Shown here: positions 45,213 to 54,881 of the stretch, piece after piece
Numbering within the stretch: position 1 is the stretch's first letter
Layout: every line of letters begins with the position of its first letter
Source: SCGC-AAA076-P13 sp964613455
Lineage (GTDB): Bacteria; Pseudomonadota; Gammaproteobacteria; Magnimaribacterales; D2472
Assembly: GCA_964613455.1 (NCBI GenBank)
Contig: CAZTGS010000003.1
Coordinates: 19,409-83,408 of the forward strand
Length of the DNA stretch: 64,000 nt
Reading direction: 5' to 3'
Made by a program: the position numbers and the translations under genes
Notes under the pieces: model-generated
What the model was told of the DNA's origin: nothing
Databases searched by the model: none
The model's input: only the letters and a program-made list of their open reading frames with translations

Positions 45213-46100
45213 TTGCTTTCTGAATTCGAATTAATTAATTTATTCCGAGATATTGGATCGGAATATTACGAGCAGAATGGCATAGTTTTATCTCCAGGAG
45301 ATGACTGTGCCATTATAGATCTCCCAAAACCATTAATAACATCTGTTGATGCTTCTGTAGCTGATATCCACTTTCCTTCTAATGCTAACCCAATTGATAT
45401 AGGTTATAGATCTGTTGCAGTTGCATTAAGTGATCTTGCGGCTATGGGATGCTTCCCAAGAGCTTTTAGTCTTTCGGTAACTTCTCCAATAAATGATAAA
45501 GAGTGGTACATAAACTTATCAAAGGGAGTTAAAGAAATTGCTGATGAGTTTGAAATATCTTTGATAGGTGGAGATATAACTAAGGGCCCATTAAATCTGA
45601 ATGTTATTGTATATGGGACTCCATATGATTCTAAAGTTTTAAAAAGAAGCTCGGCAAAGATTGGAGATAATATCTATATTAGCTCCCAAATAGGGAGAGC
45701 AAAAAAAGGCTTAAGCGATTTTATTAATGGTGACCTTCAATCAGAATTTATTAAAGATTACTTAAGACCCTTGCCAAAGATAAAATTAGGAAAAGATATT
45801 ATTAATTTAGCATCAGCGTGCATAGACACATCTGATGGTCTTTTGGCTGACCTTAAAAATATCCTTAAATCTTCAGAAGTTGGCGCTATTATTTTTCTTG
45901 ACGATATTCCAATAACTTCTGGCATAGAAGATATTAATGCTGGTGATGACTATGATCTATGCTTTACTATGCCTAGTAATATACCTAATAATGACTTCTA
46001 TAAAATTGGTGAGGTTATTGAGGGAACTGAAATAAAATTAGTTTCAGATAAAGGTTATGATGTTGATATAAAAGGATTCGATCACTTTAATAATGAATAA
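45213..46100 (+). CDS. thiL: Thiamine-monophosphate kinase
   Basis: Phosphorylates thiamine monophosphate to the pyrophosphate cofactor. The 295-residue protein has SPGDDCAIID, the Mg2+ loop TSVDASVADIHFP, RSVAVALSDLAAMG, GGDITKGP and CIDTSDGLLADL, all PurM/ThiL family signatures. Start is TTG, 3 nt after the thiolase stop. Followed by pgpA with an 8-nt overlap, as in many proteobacteria. Confidence 0.94.
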   Translation: MLSEFELINLFRDIGSEYYEQNGIVLSPGDDCAIIDLPKPLITSVDASVADIHFPSNANPIDIGYRSVAVALSDLAAMGCFPRAFSLSVTSPINDKEWYINLSKGVKEIADEFEISLIGGDITKGPLNLNVIVYGTPYDSKVLKRSSAKIGDNIYISSQIGRAKKGLSDFINGDLQSEFIKDYLRPLPKIKLGKDIINLASACIDTSDGLLADLKNILKSSEVGAIIFLDDIPITSGIEDINAGDDYDLCFTMPSNIPNNDFYKIGEVIEGTEIKLVSDKGYDVDIKGFDHFNNE

Positions 46101-46554
46101 TTTTCCAAATTTAAAAAAACCTACACACTTATTTGCTACTTTATTTGGGATTGGTAAGCTACCTTTCGGTCCTGGGACCTGGGGCTCAGTAGCAACTCTT
46201 TTTTTATGGGTTGGCTGCAGTTCTTCAATTCAAAGTAACTTTATGATACTGATTTTCATACTTTGTTTCTCAGTCATTATTTGCCATTTAGCTACTCGAA
46301 ATTTAGTTGAAAAAGATCAAAAATCTATAGTTATAGATGAGTTTGCTGGCATGTGGCTTGCTTTATTTATTGTCTCTGATGTTGCAGCTGCAGGACTTAC
46401 TTTTTTACTTTTTAGAGTTTTTGATATCTTCAAGCCTTTCCCTATTTCTTATATAGACAAAAACATGAAAAGTGGTTTGGGGATTGTTTTAGATGACTTA
46501 GTTGCAGGGCTTGCTGCAGGCTATCTAACAGTACTTATTTATTCTTTCCTTTAA
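46093..46554 (+). CDS. pgpA: Phosphatidylglycerophosphatase A
   Basis: Membrane phosphatase producing phosphatidylglycerol. The 153-residue protein starts LKKPTHLFATLFGIGKLPFGPGTWGS, has IVIDEFAGMWLAL with the acidic active site, FRVFDIFKPFPI and the end DDLVAGLAAGYLT, with three to four membrane segments. Its end overlaps the convergent dxs by 30 nt. Confidence 0.95.
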   Translation: MNNFPNLKKPTHLFATLFGIGKLPFGPGTWGSVATLFLWVGCSSSIQSNFMILIFILCFSVIICHLATRNLVEKDQKSIVIDEFAGMWLALFIVSDVAAAGLTFLLFRVFDIFKPFPISYIDKNMKSGLGIVLDDLVAGLAAGYLTVLIYSFL

Positions 46555-48393
46555 AGAAGAGCTATCTAAACCACATTCTTTAATCATTTCTTCTCTTGAT
46601 GCATGTTCAACAAACTTATCAGGAATTCCAAAAAGTTTTGATTTAATAAGTATGCCTTCTTCTGAACAAAATTCCTGAACAGCACTTCCAGCACCTCCGG
46701 CAACGGAACCATCTTCAAGAGATATAAATAAATCTGCATTAGATAAATATTCTTTAAGTAACTCTTTATCTAAAGGCTTAACAAATCTCATATCTAATAA
46801 AGTTAAATCCAAATCATTACTAACACTTATTGCTTCGTGAAGAAGGGCGCCAAAGTTTAGAAAAATAATTTTTTTATTGCCTTCTCTTAATATCCTCCCT
46901 TTACCAATCTCTACACTATCTAAATTTAATTCCACTTTAGTGTTTGGTCCGGTTCCTCTTGGGTATCTGACAGCAGCAGGACCTTTATATTTAAATGCTG
47001 TAGAAAGCAGTAATCTTGTTTCTTTCTCATCAGATGGCGTCATAAGGATCATATTGGGAATACACCTTAAAAAGGCAATATCATAATTACCAGAATGAGT
47101 AGGGCCATCTTCACCAACCAGACCGGCTCTATCTAAAGCAAATGTTACATCAAGGTTTTGAACTGCAACATCATGAATAAATTGGTCATATGCTCTTTGA
47201 AGAAAAGTTGAGTATATTGCAACAACAGGTTTTTTATTTGCCTTAGCAAGACCTGCTGCAAATGTTACTGAGTGTTGTTCGGCTATAGCAACATCAAAAT
47301 AACGTTCAGGAAACTCCCTACTAAACTTAACTAAACCAGAGCCTTCTCGCATTGCAGGAGTTATCGCAACAAGATCCTTATCATCTTTGGCCATATCAAC
47401 AATCCAATCACCAAAAATATCTTGATACTTTGGGCTAGAAGAGGAAGGTGATTTAATAGCATTAATTTTTCCTATTGCATGGAACTCAATCCTATCTGCT
47501 TCTGCGGCATTTAGACCAGCTCCTTTTTTAGTAATAATATGAAGAAATTGTGGTCCATCAAAATCTTTAAGATTTCCAATAACATCTATTAATTCTTTAA
47601 TATTATGCCCATCTATAGGACCAATATAGTTTAAGCCAAGTTCTTCAAATATAGTTCCAGGTGCAACCATAGCCTTCATTTGAGTCTCTACCTTTCTTGC
47701 TAGGTGATATGCTTGCGGTAACGGCTTTAAAAAACTAGCGCCACTTGTTTTGATGCCTTTATATATTTTTGAAGCCCAAATTCTAGAAAAGTAATTAGAC
47801 AAACCCCCAATATTTTCAGAAATTGACATATCGTTATCATTTAAAATTATTAGCATATTTGGTTTTAAATGTCCGCTATGACTTAATGCCTCAAATGCCA
47901 TCCCAGCTGTTATTGCTCCATCACCAATTACTGCTACATTTTTTTTATTTAGATCACTGTCTTTTGCGGCTATTGCCATTCCTAAAATAGCACTTATTGA
48001 TGTACTAGAGTGACCAACTCCAAATGCATCGTATTCACTTTCAGTTATTGCTGGAAAAGGAGCCAATCCTCCACTTTTTCTTATAGACTCAATAGAAGAC
48101 TTCCTGCCAGTAAGTATTTTATGAGGGTAAGCCTGATGACCCACATCCCATATTAAATTGTCGCTAGGAGTATTGTATAAGTAATGCAAAACTATCGTTA
48201 ATTCAATAACACCCAAACCACTTCCTAGATGGCCGCCACTTCGGCCAACAGAGTAAAGTAAAAATTCTCTTAATTCATTTGCTAAAGTTTCCAACTCAGA
48301 AGTTGAAAATGATCTTATATCAGAGGGTATATTAACCCTATCAAGTAGAGGAGTGCTTGGCTTATTTTTAGGTATTTCGTTAAAAATTTTCAC
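46525..48393 (-). CDS. dxs: 1-deoxy-D-xylulose-5-phosphate synthase
   Basis: Thiamine-diphosphate enzyme, first step of the MEP isoprenoid pathway. The 622-residue protein has GRSGGHLGSGLGVIELT, WDVGHQAYPHKILTGR, the ThDP motif VIGDGAITAGMAFEA with NDNDMSIS, and the transketolase-like DVAIAEQHSVTFAAGLA. Neighbouring thiL for cofactor and ispA for product use is the classic grouping. Start abuts the ispA stop. Confidence 0.97.
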   Translation of the reverse strand: MKIFNEIPKNKPSTPLLDRVNIPSDIRSFSTSELETLANELREFLLYSVGRSGGHLGSGLGVIELTIVLHYLYNTPSDNLIWDVGHQAYPHKILTGRKSSIESIRKSGGLAPFPAITESEYDAFGVGHSSTSISAILGMAIAAKDSDLNKKNVAVIGDGAITAGMAFEALSHSGHLKPNMLIILNDNDMSISENIGGLSNYFSRIWASKIYKGIKTSGASFLKPLPQAYHLARKVETQMKAMVAPGTIFEELGLNYIGPIDGHNIKELIDVIGNLKDFDGPQFLHIITKKGAGLNAAEADRIEFHAIGKINAIKSPSSSSPKYQDIFGDWIVDMAKDDKDLVAITPAMREGSGLVKFSREFPERYFDVAIAEQHSVTFAAGLAKANKKPVVAIYSTFLQRAYDQFIHDVAVQNLDVTFALDRAGLVGEDGPTHSGNYDIAFLRCIPNMILMTPSDEKETRLLLSTAFKYKGPAAVRYPRGTGPNTKVELNLDSVEIGKGRILREGNKKIIFLNFGALLHEAISVSNDLDLTLLDMRFVKPLDKELLKEYLSNADLFISLEDGSVAGGAGSAVQEFCSEEGILIKSKLFGIPDKFVEHASREEMIKECGLDSSSLKERINKYC

Positions 48394-49271
48394 TAATTTT
48401 TCCTTTTGATTAGATATTGAGCTAACTCAATTAAAGTTTCAATATTCTCTACTTTAGAGCTCCTTATTTTAGCCAATGCCGAATGCGTTAAGCTCTCTGC
48501 TTCTTTTTTAGCATTCTCTAAGCCAATAATATCTATATAGGTAGCTTTGTTATTTTTTATATCAGAATTAATATTCTTTCCAAGATTTTCTTGAGTCTCA
48601 GTTACATCAAGTATGTCATCAGTTATTTGAAATGCTAAACCTATATTTTTACTAAAATCTTTTAAAGTGTTAATAGTATATTCATCCTGATCAGTTCCTA
48701 TCTGACCCATCATCACAGAACATTCAATTAATTTACCTGTTTTTAAATTGTGTATTTCATTTAACATTTCTTTAGTAAGATTTTCTAGATTCTCTTCATT
48801 TTCTATATCAAGATGCTGACCAAAAACCATGCCATTCTTGCCACATGATTGTGAAAGAATCTTTATTGCATAAACTTTTTCTTCAGGAGTCATATCTTCG
48901 TCGTCACAGATAATCTCATAGGCAAGTGCTTGAAGTGCATCTCCAGCAAGAACGGCATTAGCTTCTCCATATTTAATATGATTAGATGGCTGATTCCTTC
49001 GGAAATTATCATCATCCATACAAGGTAAATCATCATGAATAAGAGAGTAGGTATGCATTAATTCAACCGAAGCTGCGAGGGTTGTAATACTTTTTTGTGA
49101 GATATTTTTATTTGTTTTAGCAGAAGCAAAAATTAGACCAGCCCGAATCATTTTACTATTACTAAGTGCTGAATAACTCATTGACTCTTCTATAAGGTTT
49201 GATGCATTGATACTTATAGCTATCTTATCTCTCACGAGCTCTTTAACATGAGAAAGATATTCTGAAGCCAT
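48393..49271 (-). CDS. ispA: Farnesyl diphosphate synthase (polyprenyl synthetase)
   Basis: Builds C15 isoprenoid chains from IPP and DMAPP. The 292-residue protein has the first aspartate-rich motif in YSLIHDDLPCMDDD, the second in FQITDDILDVT, and AVLAGDALQALAYE. Lies between xseB and dxs with gaps of 6 nt and an overlap of 1 nt, the standard xseB-ispA-dxs operon. Confidence 0.96.
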   Translation of the reverse strand: MASEYLSHVKELVRDKIAISINASNLIEESMSYSALSNSKMIRAGLIFASAKTNKNISQKSITTLAASVELMHTYSLIHDDLPCMDDDNFRRNQPSNHIKYGEANAVLAGDALQALAYEIICDDEDMTPEEKVYAIKILSQSCGKNGMVFGQHLDIENEENLENLTKEMLNEIHNLKTGKLIECSVMMGQIGTDQDEYTINTLKDFSKNIGLAFQITDDILDVTETQENLGKNINSDIKNNKATYIDIIGLENAKKEAESLTHSALAKIRSSKVENIETLIELAQYLIKRKN

Positions 49272-49277
49272 TAGGTT

Positions 49278-49502
49278 TTAGGAGTTATCTAATTCTTGAG
49301 AAGATCCATCATCAAGCAGTTCTTTTACCCTTAATTCTGCTTTTTCTAGCTGTTTTTGACATTCTTTCACAAGATTTATTCCCGCTTCAAATGATTTAAC
49401 TGAGTCTTCTAGGTTTATATTCTCATCTTCAAGTTTTGAAACGATTGATTCGAGCTCTTTTAAAGAAGACTCAAAGTCTATTTTTTTATTTGGATTAGCC
49501 AT
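49278..49502 (-). CDS. xseB: Exodeoxyribonuclease VII small subunit
   Basis: Small helical subunit of exonuclease VII. The 74-residue sequence IDFESSLKELESIVSKLEDE, then NINLEDSVKSFEAGINLVKECQ, is the typical two-helix pattern of XseB. First gene of the xseB-ispA-dxs operon. Confidence 0.93.
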   Translation of the reverse strand: MANPNKKIDFESSLKELESIVSKLEDENINLEDSVKSFEAGINLVKECQKQLEKAELRVKELLDDGSSQELDNS

Positions 49503-49522
49503 AGTTTATTGTAATTTATTAA

Positions 49523-52500
49523 TTAGTTGTTTTTGAAAAATTTTTTAAAATCATTTCTAAGTGCATAAGGTAAAGCAAGAATAGCAGGAGTCAAAATCAA
49601 AGTTATAAAAGTACTAAAACCTAAACCAAATACAATTGATACCGCAAGATTTGACCACCAATCAACAATCCTACTTCCAAATAATATATCTCTAGAAATA
49701 ATGTCTAAACTTATTCCCATAGCTAGAGGCATTAGGCCAAATATTGTTGTTAAGGAAGTTAAAAGGATGGGTCGCAACCTTTGCTTACAAGCGTTAACTA
49801 TGTGAAGTGATTTCTCTAGATGAGGAGATTCCTCTTTAAGCTTATTAAAGGTATCAATTAAAACAATATTATTATTAACTACAATTCCAGCAAGGGTAAC
49901 AATTGACAATCCAGTCATGGTTGTACTAAAGGGCTTGCCTGTTATCAAAAGGCCAAGTAGAACTCCAACAAATGATATTGTCACCGAGGATAGGATGATA
50001 AATGATTGATAAAAGCTATTAAATTGCGTGAGAAGCATTATCAACATTATAAAAAGAGCAGTAATTCCTGCGCTAATCATAAATTCATTAACATCAGCAG
50101 TTTCTTCAGCCATTCCACTAAAACCATAAGAGATATTTTTGCCTAAATTTACAGTCTTAAGCCAATCGTCCAACTCCTTTACTTTTTCAGCTACTTTAGA
50201 ATCATCAATAGTTCCTGAGCCAATTTCTTGAAAGTACTTACCATTTTTTCTATTTACAGTTTGCCTATTTTCTTTTGGAATTACCTTTATAAAAGAACTA
50301 ACAGGAACAAGTCCTTTAATTGTCGTAACATTTAAATTCTTAATTCCAGTTATCGTCCTATCAGCTTCTGGGAATCTAGCTCTTATTTCAACTTCATCTT
50401 TTGAGTCATCAGGTCTGTATTCGCCAACTTTAAAACCGTTTGTAAGCATTTGAACCAAAGCTCCAACATCTCCAACACTAACTCCCAGTTGAGCAGCCTT
50501 TTGTTTGTCCACTTCAACACTCCATTCAACAGAAGGATAGGATTTAGAAGAAGAAATATTTTTTAAGCCATCTACATTGTTTCGCATATGTAACTCAATA
50601 ATATTAATAGCATCATTAACTTGAGCCTCAGTATTTCCATAAACAGAAAGTTCAATAGGAACATCAAATGATGGTCCGCCTAAATCAGGTTCAATCTCAA
50701 CAAAGATACCTGGAAGGTCATTCGTTGATTTTGCCAGCAAGCCCATTACTTCTAGACCAGATATAGATCGTTCATTTGGCAGAGCAACTTCAACATAACC
50801 ACCCCCAATCTTGTCAGCTCCAGCATTCCACCATTCAGTCCCTGCTCTTAAATAAACACTTCCCACACCTTCAATTTTTAAAAATTCAGATTCAACTTGT
50901 TCAATTATTTCTTTTGTCTCAATTGCAGAATAATTACCTCTAGCTTTAATTGTTACATTTGCTTGAACTGGGTCTACAAGAGCAAAATATATTGTCCCTT
51001 TTCCAAAGTAGGAGTAACTAAGAACTATTAACAACAGTATGGAGATAACACCTAAACAGGTTTCAACAGGGTTTCTTACAAATTTCTCTATTCGCTTGCC
51101 GTATATCTCAGTTAATCTTGTAAAAATTGATTCTCGGCCCTCATCTTTATTTAACGAGGATTCTCTCTGTCCAAAATACGTGCCAATAACGGGTATCATT
51201 ATTAATGAATATATTAAAGATGCTATTAATACAAAGAAAACAGTTATTGGTAAATACCTCATAAACTGTCCAGTAAATCCTGGCCAAAAAATTATAGGTA
51301 TAAAGGCTGCCATTGTGGTTCCTGTTGAAGCCAGTATTGGATAAAACATTCTTTTTGAAGCCAGTTTATAACCTTCAGCTCTAGAGAGGCCTTCTGCTAT
51401 TTTTTTATCAGCATACTCGGTGATCACAATAGCACCATCTATCAACATTCCCATTCCAAGGAGCAAACCCATCATTACTAAGAAATTAACTTCCATATCG
51501 AGTATGAATAAAATTAAATATGTAAGAAGAAAACAAAAAGGTATAGATAAGCCAACTAGCATAGATACTCTTATTCCCATACTTGCTATAACAAGAACCA
51601 TAATCAAGATAACAGCGGCAATAATATTTCCATTTAATTCTTTTACCATTAAAGCGGCATATATCGTATCGTCATCAGTTATTACAATTCGTAAATTTTC
51701 TGGAAGAGTTTTCTCAAATTCTTCAAGAATTTCACGAATAGCATTAGATGCATCTATTGCATTAGCACCTTCTCTTAAAGTTAATTCTAAAGTTACCGCA
51801 TCCTCTCCATTAACTCTCGCATAAGAAGTAAAGTCTTTAAAAGTTCTTTTAATAGATGCTATATCTCCTAACGTGACAATTGCATCTTTGGTAACCTTAA
51901 TAGGTATTGAGTAAACATCTTTAGCTGTTTCAATAATACTTGGGACTTCAACATTAAAACTTCCTTTACCTGTATCTTGAGTTCCGCCTGGAATTATTAA
52001 GTTATTATTTGCAACAGAGTAATAAATATCAGAAAGAGTGACTTCATAAGATTCCATCCTAGATTTATTAATGACACCTTCAAGGACCTCTTCTGGAGCA
52101 CCTGCTAAGTTTGCTCTTAATACTTCTTCTATTCCTTCTACTTGATCTTTAAGCTCTCTTCCATAAAAAACTTTTTGTCTTATAGAGCTGCTTCCAACAA
52201 TACTTATATTCATAATCGGAAAACTTGATTCGCTATATTCTGAGATTTGTGGATCTTCAGCTTCTCTGGGAAGCTCGTATTTAGTTTCCTCAACCCCTTG
52301 CTTAATATCTACAAGAGCTTGATCCATATCAAACCCAACCTCAAACTCAAGAAAAATTCTAGCAAAGCTTAAAGAGCTTGTGGATCGAATATTTTTTACA
52401 CCGGTTACATTCTTTAATCTGTTCTCAAGTGGTCTTGCTATTAGTCTTGACGTATCACTAGGGGAGGCACCATCCAAAAAGACAGATACTGATATAAAAG

Positions 52501-52630
52501 GCAATTGGACATTAGGTGAAGCAGCAACTGGAATTTCTTGTCTCGCGTAAGACCCAGCAATAACCACCATTAAGGCAATCATCATTGTTGTCTTTGCTTT
52601 AGCTAAAGCAAAATCTATAATTCTTGTCAT
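49523..52630 (-). CDS. RND family efflux pump permease
   Basis: Inner-membrane proton-driven exporter of 1035 residues with the AcrB-type layout: transmembrane helix 1, a periplasmic porter domain, helices 2-6, a second porter domain from about 560, and helices 8-12. Motifs include GASPSDTSRLIARPLE, LGMGMLIDGAIVITEYAD with the proton-relay Asp region, and GIVVNNNIVLIDTF. It belongs to the divergent MdtB/NolG-like side rather than AcrB itself. The preceding gene is its adaptor, with a 4-nt overlap; no outer-membrane channel gene is adjacent. Confidence 0.93.
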   Translation of the reverse strand: MTRIIDFALAKAKTTMMIALMVVIAGSYARQEIPVAASPNVQLPFISVSVFLDGASPSDTSRLIARPLENRLKNVTGVKNIRSTSSLSFARIFLEFEVGFDMDQALVDIKQGVEETKYELPREAEDPQISEYSESSFPIMNISIVGSSSIRQKVFYGRELKDQVEGIEEVLRANLAGAPEEVLEGVINKSRMESYEVTLSDIYYSVANNNLIIPGGTQDTGKGSFNVEVPSIIETAKDVYSIPIKVTKDAIVTLGDIASIKRTFKDFTSYARVNGEDAVTLELTLREGANAIDASNAIREILEEFEKTLPENLRIVITDDDTIYAALMVKELNGNIIAAVILIMVLVIASMGIRVSMLVGLSIPFCFLLTYLILFILDMEVNFLVMMGLLLGMGMLIDGAIVITEYADKKIAEGLSRAEGYKLASKRMFYPILASTGTTMAAFIPIIFWPGFTGQFMRYLPITVFFVLIASLIYSLIMIPVIGTYFGQRESSLNKDEGRESIFTRLTEIYGKRIEKFVRNPVETCLGVISILLLIVLSYSYFGKGTIYFALVDPVQANVTIKARGNYSAIETKEIIEQVESEFLKIEGVGSVYLRAGTEWWNAGADKIGGGYVEVALPNERSISGLEVMGLLAKSTNDLPGIFVEIEPDLGGPSFDVPIELSVYGNTEAQVNDAINIIELHMRNNVDGLKNISSSKSYPSVEWSVEVDKQKAAQLGVSVGDVGALVQMLTNGFKVGEYRPDDSKDEVEIRARFPEADRTITGIKNLNVTTIKGLVPVSSFIKVIPKENRQTVNRKNGKYFQEIGSGTIDDSKVAEKVKELDDWLKTVNLGKNISYGFSGMAEETADVNEFMISAGITALFIMLIMLLTQFNSFYQSFIILSSVTISFVGVLLGLLITGKPFSTTMTGLSIVTLAGIVVNNNIVLIDTFNKLKEESPHLEKSLHIVNACKQRLRPILLTSLTTIFGLMPLAMGISLDIISRDILFGSRIVDWWSNLAVSIVFGLGFSTFITLILTPAILALPYALRNDFKKFFKNN

Positions 52631-53496
52631 AGCCTATTAGTTAGAACGTTTTGTCCATTTTCTACAAAACCTTGACCTTGAACAATGAGCTCAATACTAT
52701 CAGGAAGGCCTGAAACCCAAACTCCTGATTCTGAATCTTCGAGAATCTCAATCTCATGGAAAATAACAATATTATCTTTTACAGATCTTAAACCTAACTT
52801 TCCGTCATCATTAAGAATTAAAATCGAAGGTGATACTTGATGTGCTAATATTTTTTTTGTTTTGATTGTCATTTCTGAAGTAATCCCATCTCTTATTAGT
52901 CCTTCAACATTCCTTACCTGAGATTCAACTTTAAATGTTCTTGTAGAATCAGACGCACTTTTAGAAACAAAAGTTAGATTGCCTTCAACCGTTTCGCCTG
53001 TTATCAAGTTCATTACAGTTTCTTGGCCAGATTCAATTTTGTTAATAGCAAACTCAGGAACCTCAGCAATAAAAGTTATTGGGTCTAATTGAATAATGGT
53101 TGCGCAGTTCTGTCCTCGTTCTAAAAAATTACCTGGTTTTACTATCTGCTCTAGATACCCTGAAAATGGAGCCTTAACTTCTGTTCTATTTAGCTCTACC
53201 ACTCCAAGACTGCACAAAATAAAATCTTTTTCTACAAATTGGCCTTGTTTTGCTCCAATCTTAACCACTTCGCCAGAAGTTTTAGCTCTCACATTAACTC
53301 TAGCTTCAGATTCAGTTGTTGCCTTTAGCTTAATAAGAGGCTGAAATATCATTGCATCACTTAGCATAGTGCCAACAGAGAACAAATCTTTCTTCTCAAC
53401 AAGTAGGTCTTTATCATCACTTACAAAAAAACCTGAGATCATCCAAAGAAGAATTGGCGCTAAGATAAATAGAGATATTCTTATATTTTTAGTCAT
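52627..53496 (-). CDS. RND efflux periplasmic adaptor (membrane fusion protein)
   Basis: Adaptor subunit, 289 residues, anchored by an N-terminal hydrophobic segment (about 6-25). The half-lipoyl motifs ARVNVRAKTSGEVVKIGAKQ and TEVKAPFSGYLEQIVKPGNFL are clear, followed by the beta-barrel domain. The alpha-hairpin between the two lipoyl halves is almost absent (about 20 residues), so contact with a TolC-like channel would be short or different. Translationally coupled to the pump. Confidence 0.88.
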   Translation of the reverse strand: MTKNIRISLFILAPILLWMISGFFVSDDKDLLVEKKDLFSVGTMLSDAMIFQPLIKLKATTESEARVNVRAKTSGEVVKIGAKQGQFVEKDFILCSLGVVELNRTEVKAPFSGYLEQIVKPGNFLERGQNCATIIQLDPITFIAEVPEFAINKIESGQETVMNLITGETVEGNLTFVSKSASDSTRTFKVESQVRNVEGLIRDGITSEMTIKTKKILAHQVSPSILILNDDGKLGLRSVKDNIVIFHEIEILEDSESGVWVSGLPDSIELIVQGQGFVENGQNVLTNRL

Positions 53497-53542
53497 ATTT
53501 TTTTATTTTACTACTTTTGGAGAGAATAAGTTTGAAGAGATT

Positions 53543-54187
53543 CTAGACTTTATGCTTTTTTCTTAGACTTTCAAATAGTTTTTGATTAATAGGTGAAGGT
53601 TTTTCAACTTCTTTAGTTTTTTCAATCTCAAATGCCGATCCTTGAATGGAATGATCTTTTAATTTTAAAAATATTCTTTTAAATGCAAAAAATAGTTCTT
53701 TAGTATCCTTTTCATCTAATACGTTCCAACCAATCTTTTTTCCAGCAAAATAAACCACTGGATGACTCCATGGATATTCATTTCTTGGAGCATAGGATTT
53801 TCTTGCCTCTATGTATGCTTCTTCTGCAGATGGAAACCCATCTTCATCTTTTATTTCTGAACATGCTTTGACAATATCAGTAAGTGTTGGAAGATAAGAT
53901 TGAGTACCTACAACATCTTCAATTGCTTGAGCAATTATTTCTGATGAAAAATGTTTAAGACTCATTGCCCAAAGCTTTTTACCTTCATTTAATCTTTCAT
54001 CTGAGCCAAATACCTTGTAGAACTGATAATGATAAGCAAGCTCAAGCTTTAAAAAGAGCTTATCTATGGATTCTATAAATTCTTGTTTATTCGAAATTGA
54101 TTTCTTTTGCCCAAGAGGAGTCACCTTTTCTTGACGAGAAGTCTTTCGAATATTTTCCTGGTTCAGAATGTTTTTTACTTTCTTCAT
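53543..54187 (-). CDS. Phage lambda P-like replication protein
   Basis: A 214-residue protein whose residues about 38-115 match the lambda replication protein P pattern: IDKLFLKLELAYHYQFYKVF, NEGKKLWAMSLKHFSSEIIA and SYLPTLTDIVKAC. Lambda P loads the DnaB helicase at the phage origin by displacing host loaders. The first 33 residues are lysine-rich and encoded within the end of the upstream DnaT-like gene (101-nt overlap, different frame). No phage structural or integrase genes surround it. A host helicase-loading role is inferred. Confidence 0.72.
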   Translation of the reverse strand: MKKVKNILNQENIRKTSRQEKVTPLGQKKSISNKQEFIESIDKLFLKLELAYHYQFYKVFGSDERLNEGKKLWAMSLKHFSSEIIAQAIEDVVGTQSYLPTLTDIVKACSEIKDEDGFPSAEEAYIEARKSYAPRNEYPWSHPVVYFAGKKIGWNVLDEKDTKELFFAFKRIFLKLKDHSIQGSAFEIEKTKEVEKPSPINQKLFESLRKKHKV

Positions 54188-54878
54188 TATTTATATTTTG
54201 GCTTCCTAAATGCCTTCTTTTAACATGCTCAATGAATTTTGAGTTCCATGTTGTAAAGGCAGAGCCATTTTCTTTCCAATACAGTATAAACTCTCTCAAA
54301 TATTTTGAGGATGATTCTTTAGATATTTCAGATAATTCTAATATATCGTAAACATCTTCGCTGGGCATCCACTTAGAATCAATTGGATAGGGAAGACCCT
54401 TATTAGAGCTTTGATCCTTTGCCCACTCTCTTCTAATAAAGTCAATATATGTAGTATTCCAATTATTTCTTTCTTGTCCTCTTTCAATCCAATAAAGCTT
54501 GAATTCTTGAAGCTTTTTGATGCAAAAATCTTCTGACACTTCGCTCATATTCATTATATCTATAGCCTCTTTCGAAGGCTGCCAGTCTGAATTCATTTTT
54601 AGTCTGTCAAAATTAGTATTGCCTGCAAGCCTTATCCCATAATTCGTTGGTTTTTTATTTATTTTTATAAAATTATATTTAACTAACTTATTAATATTAT
54701 TTTCTATGCTCTCTTGCTTAAGAAAGGGCGCTTCTTTTTTTATTGATTCAGCTAAGGATTCAATATCTTTTGAATTAGTAATTTTATTACTTTGATAAAG
54801 CTCATAAATTATTGCTGTTTCAACACCAAGCGTTTCAGCAACTTCCTTAGAAAATGATATTTTATCCAAGTCTTTCAA
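54087..54878 (-). CDS. DnaT-like primosomal protein with tandem DnaT DNA-binding domains
   Basis: A 263-residue protein. Residues 1-85 look like a winged helix (LGVETAIIYELYQSN...IENNINKLVKYNFIKI), and two DnaT-type DNA-binding repeats follow at about 98-153 and 169-223, each with W-x-P-S at its start, a YW pair and a TWN/NWN segment (KLYWIERGQERNNWNTTYID; ILYWKENGSAFTTWNSKFIE). DnaT helps load DnaB with PriA/PriB/DnaC in enterobacteria. E. coli DnaT (179) has a single such domain. Its last 34 codons overlap the lambda-P-like gene. Confidence 0.75.
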   Translation of the reverse strand: MKDLDKISFSKEVAETLGVETAIIYELYQSNKITNSKDIESLAESIKKEAPFLKQESIENNINKLVKYNFIKINKKPTNYGIRLAGNTNFDRLKMNSDWQPSKEAIDIMNMSEVSEDFCIKKLQEFKLYWIERGQERNNWNTTYIDFIRREWAKDQSSNKGLPYPIDSKWMPSEDVYDILELSEISKESSSKYLREFILYWKENGSAFTTWNSKFIEHVKRRHLGSQNINNEESKKHSEPGKYSKDFSSRKGDSSWAKEINFE

Positions 54879-54881
54879 AAA

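Noticed and set aside
53543..54878. Prophage remnant around the lambda-P-like and DnaT-like genes
   Set aside because: No integrase, capsid, tail, lysis or repressor genes and no att-like direct repeats flank the pair; composition matches neighbours.
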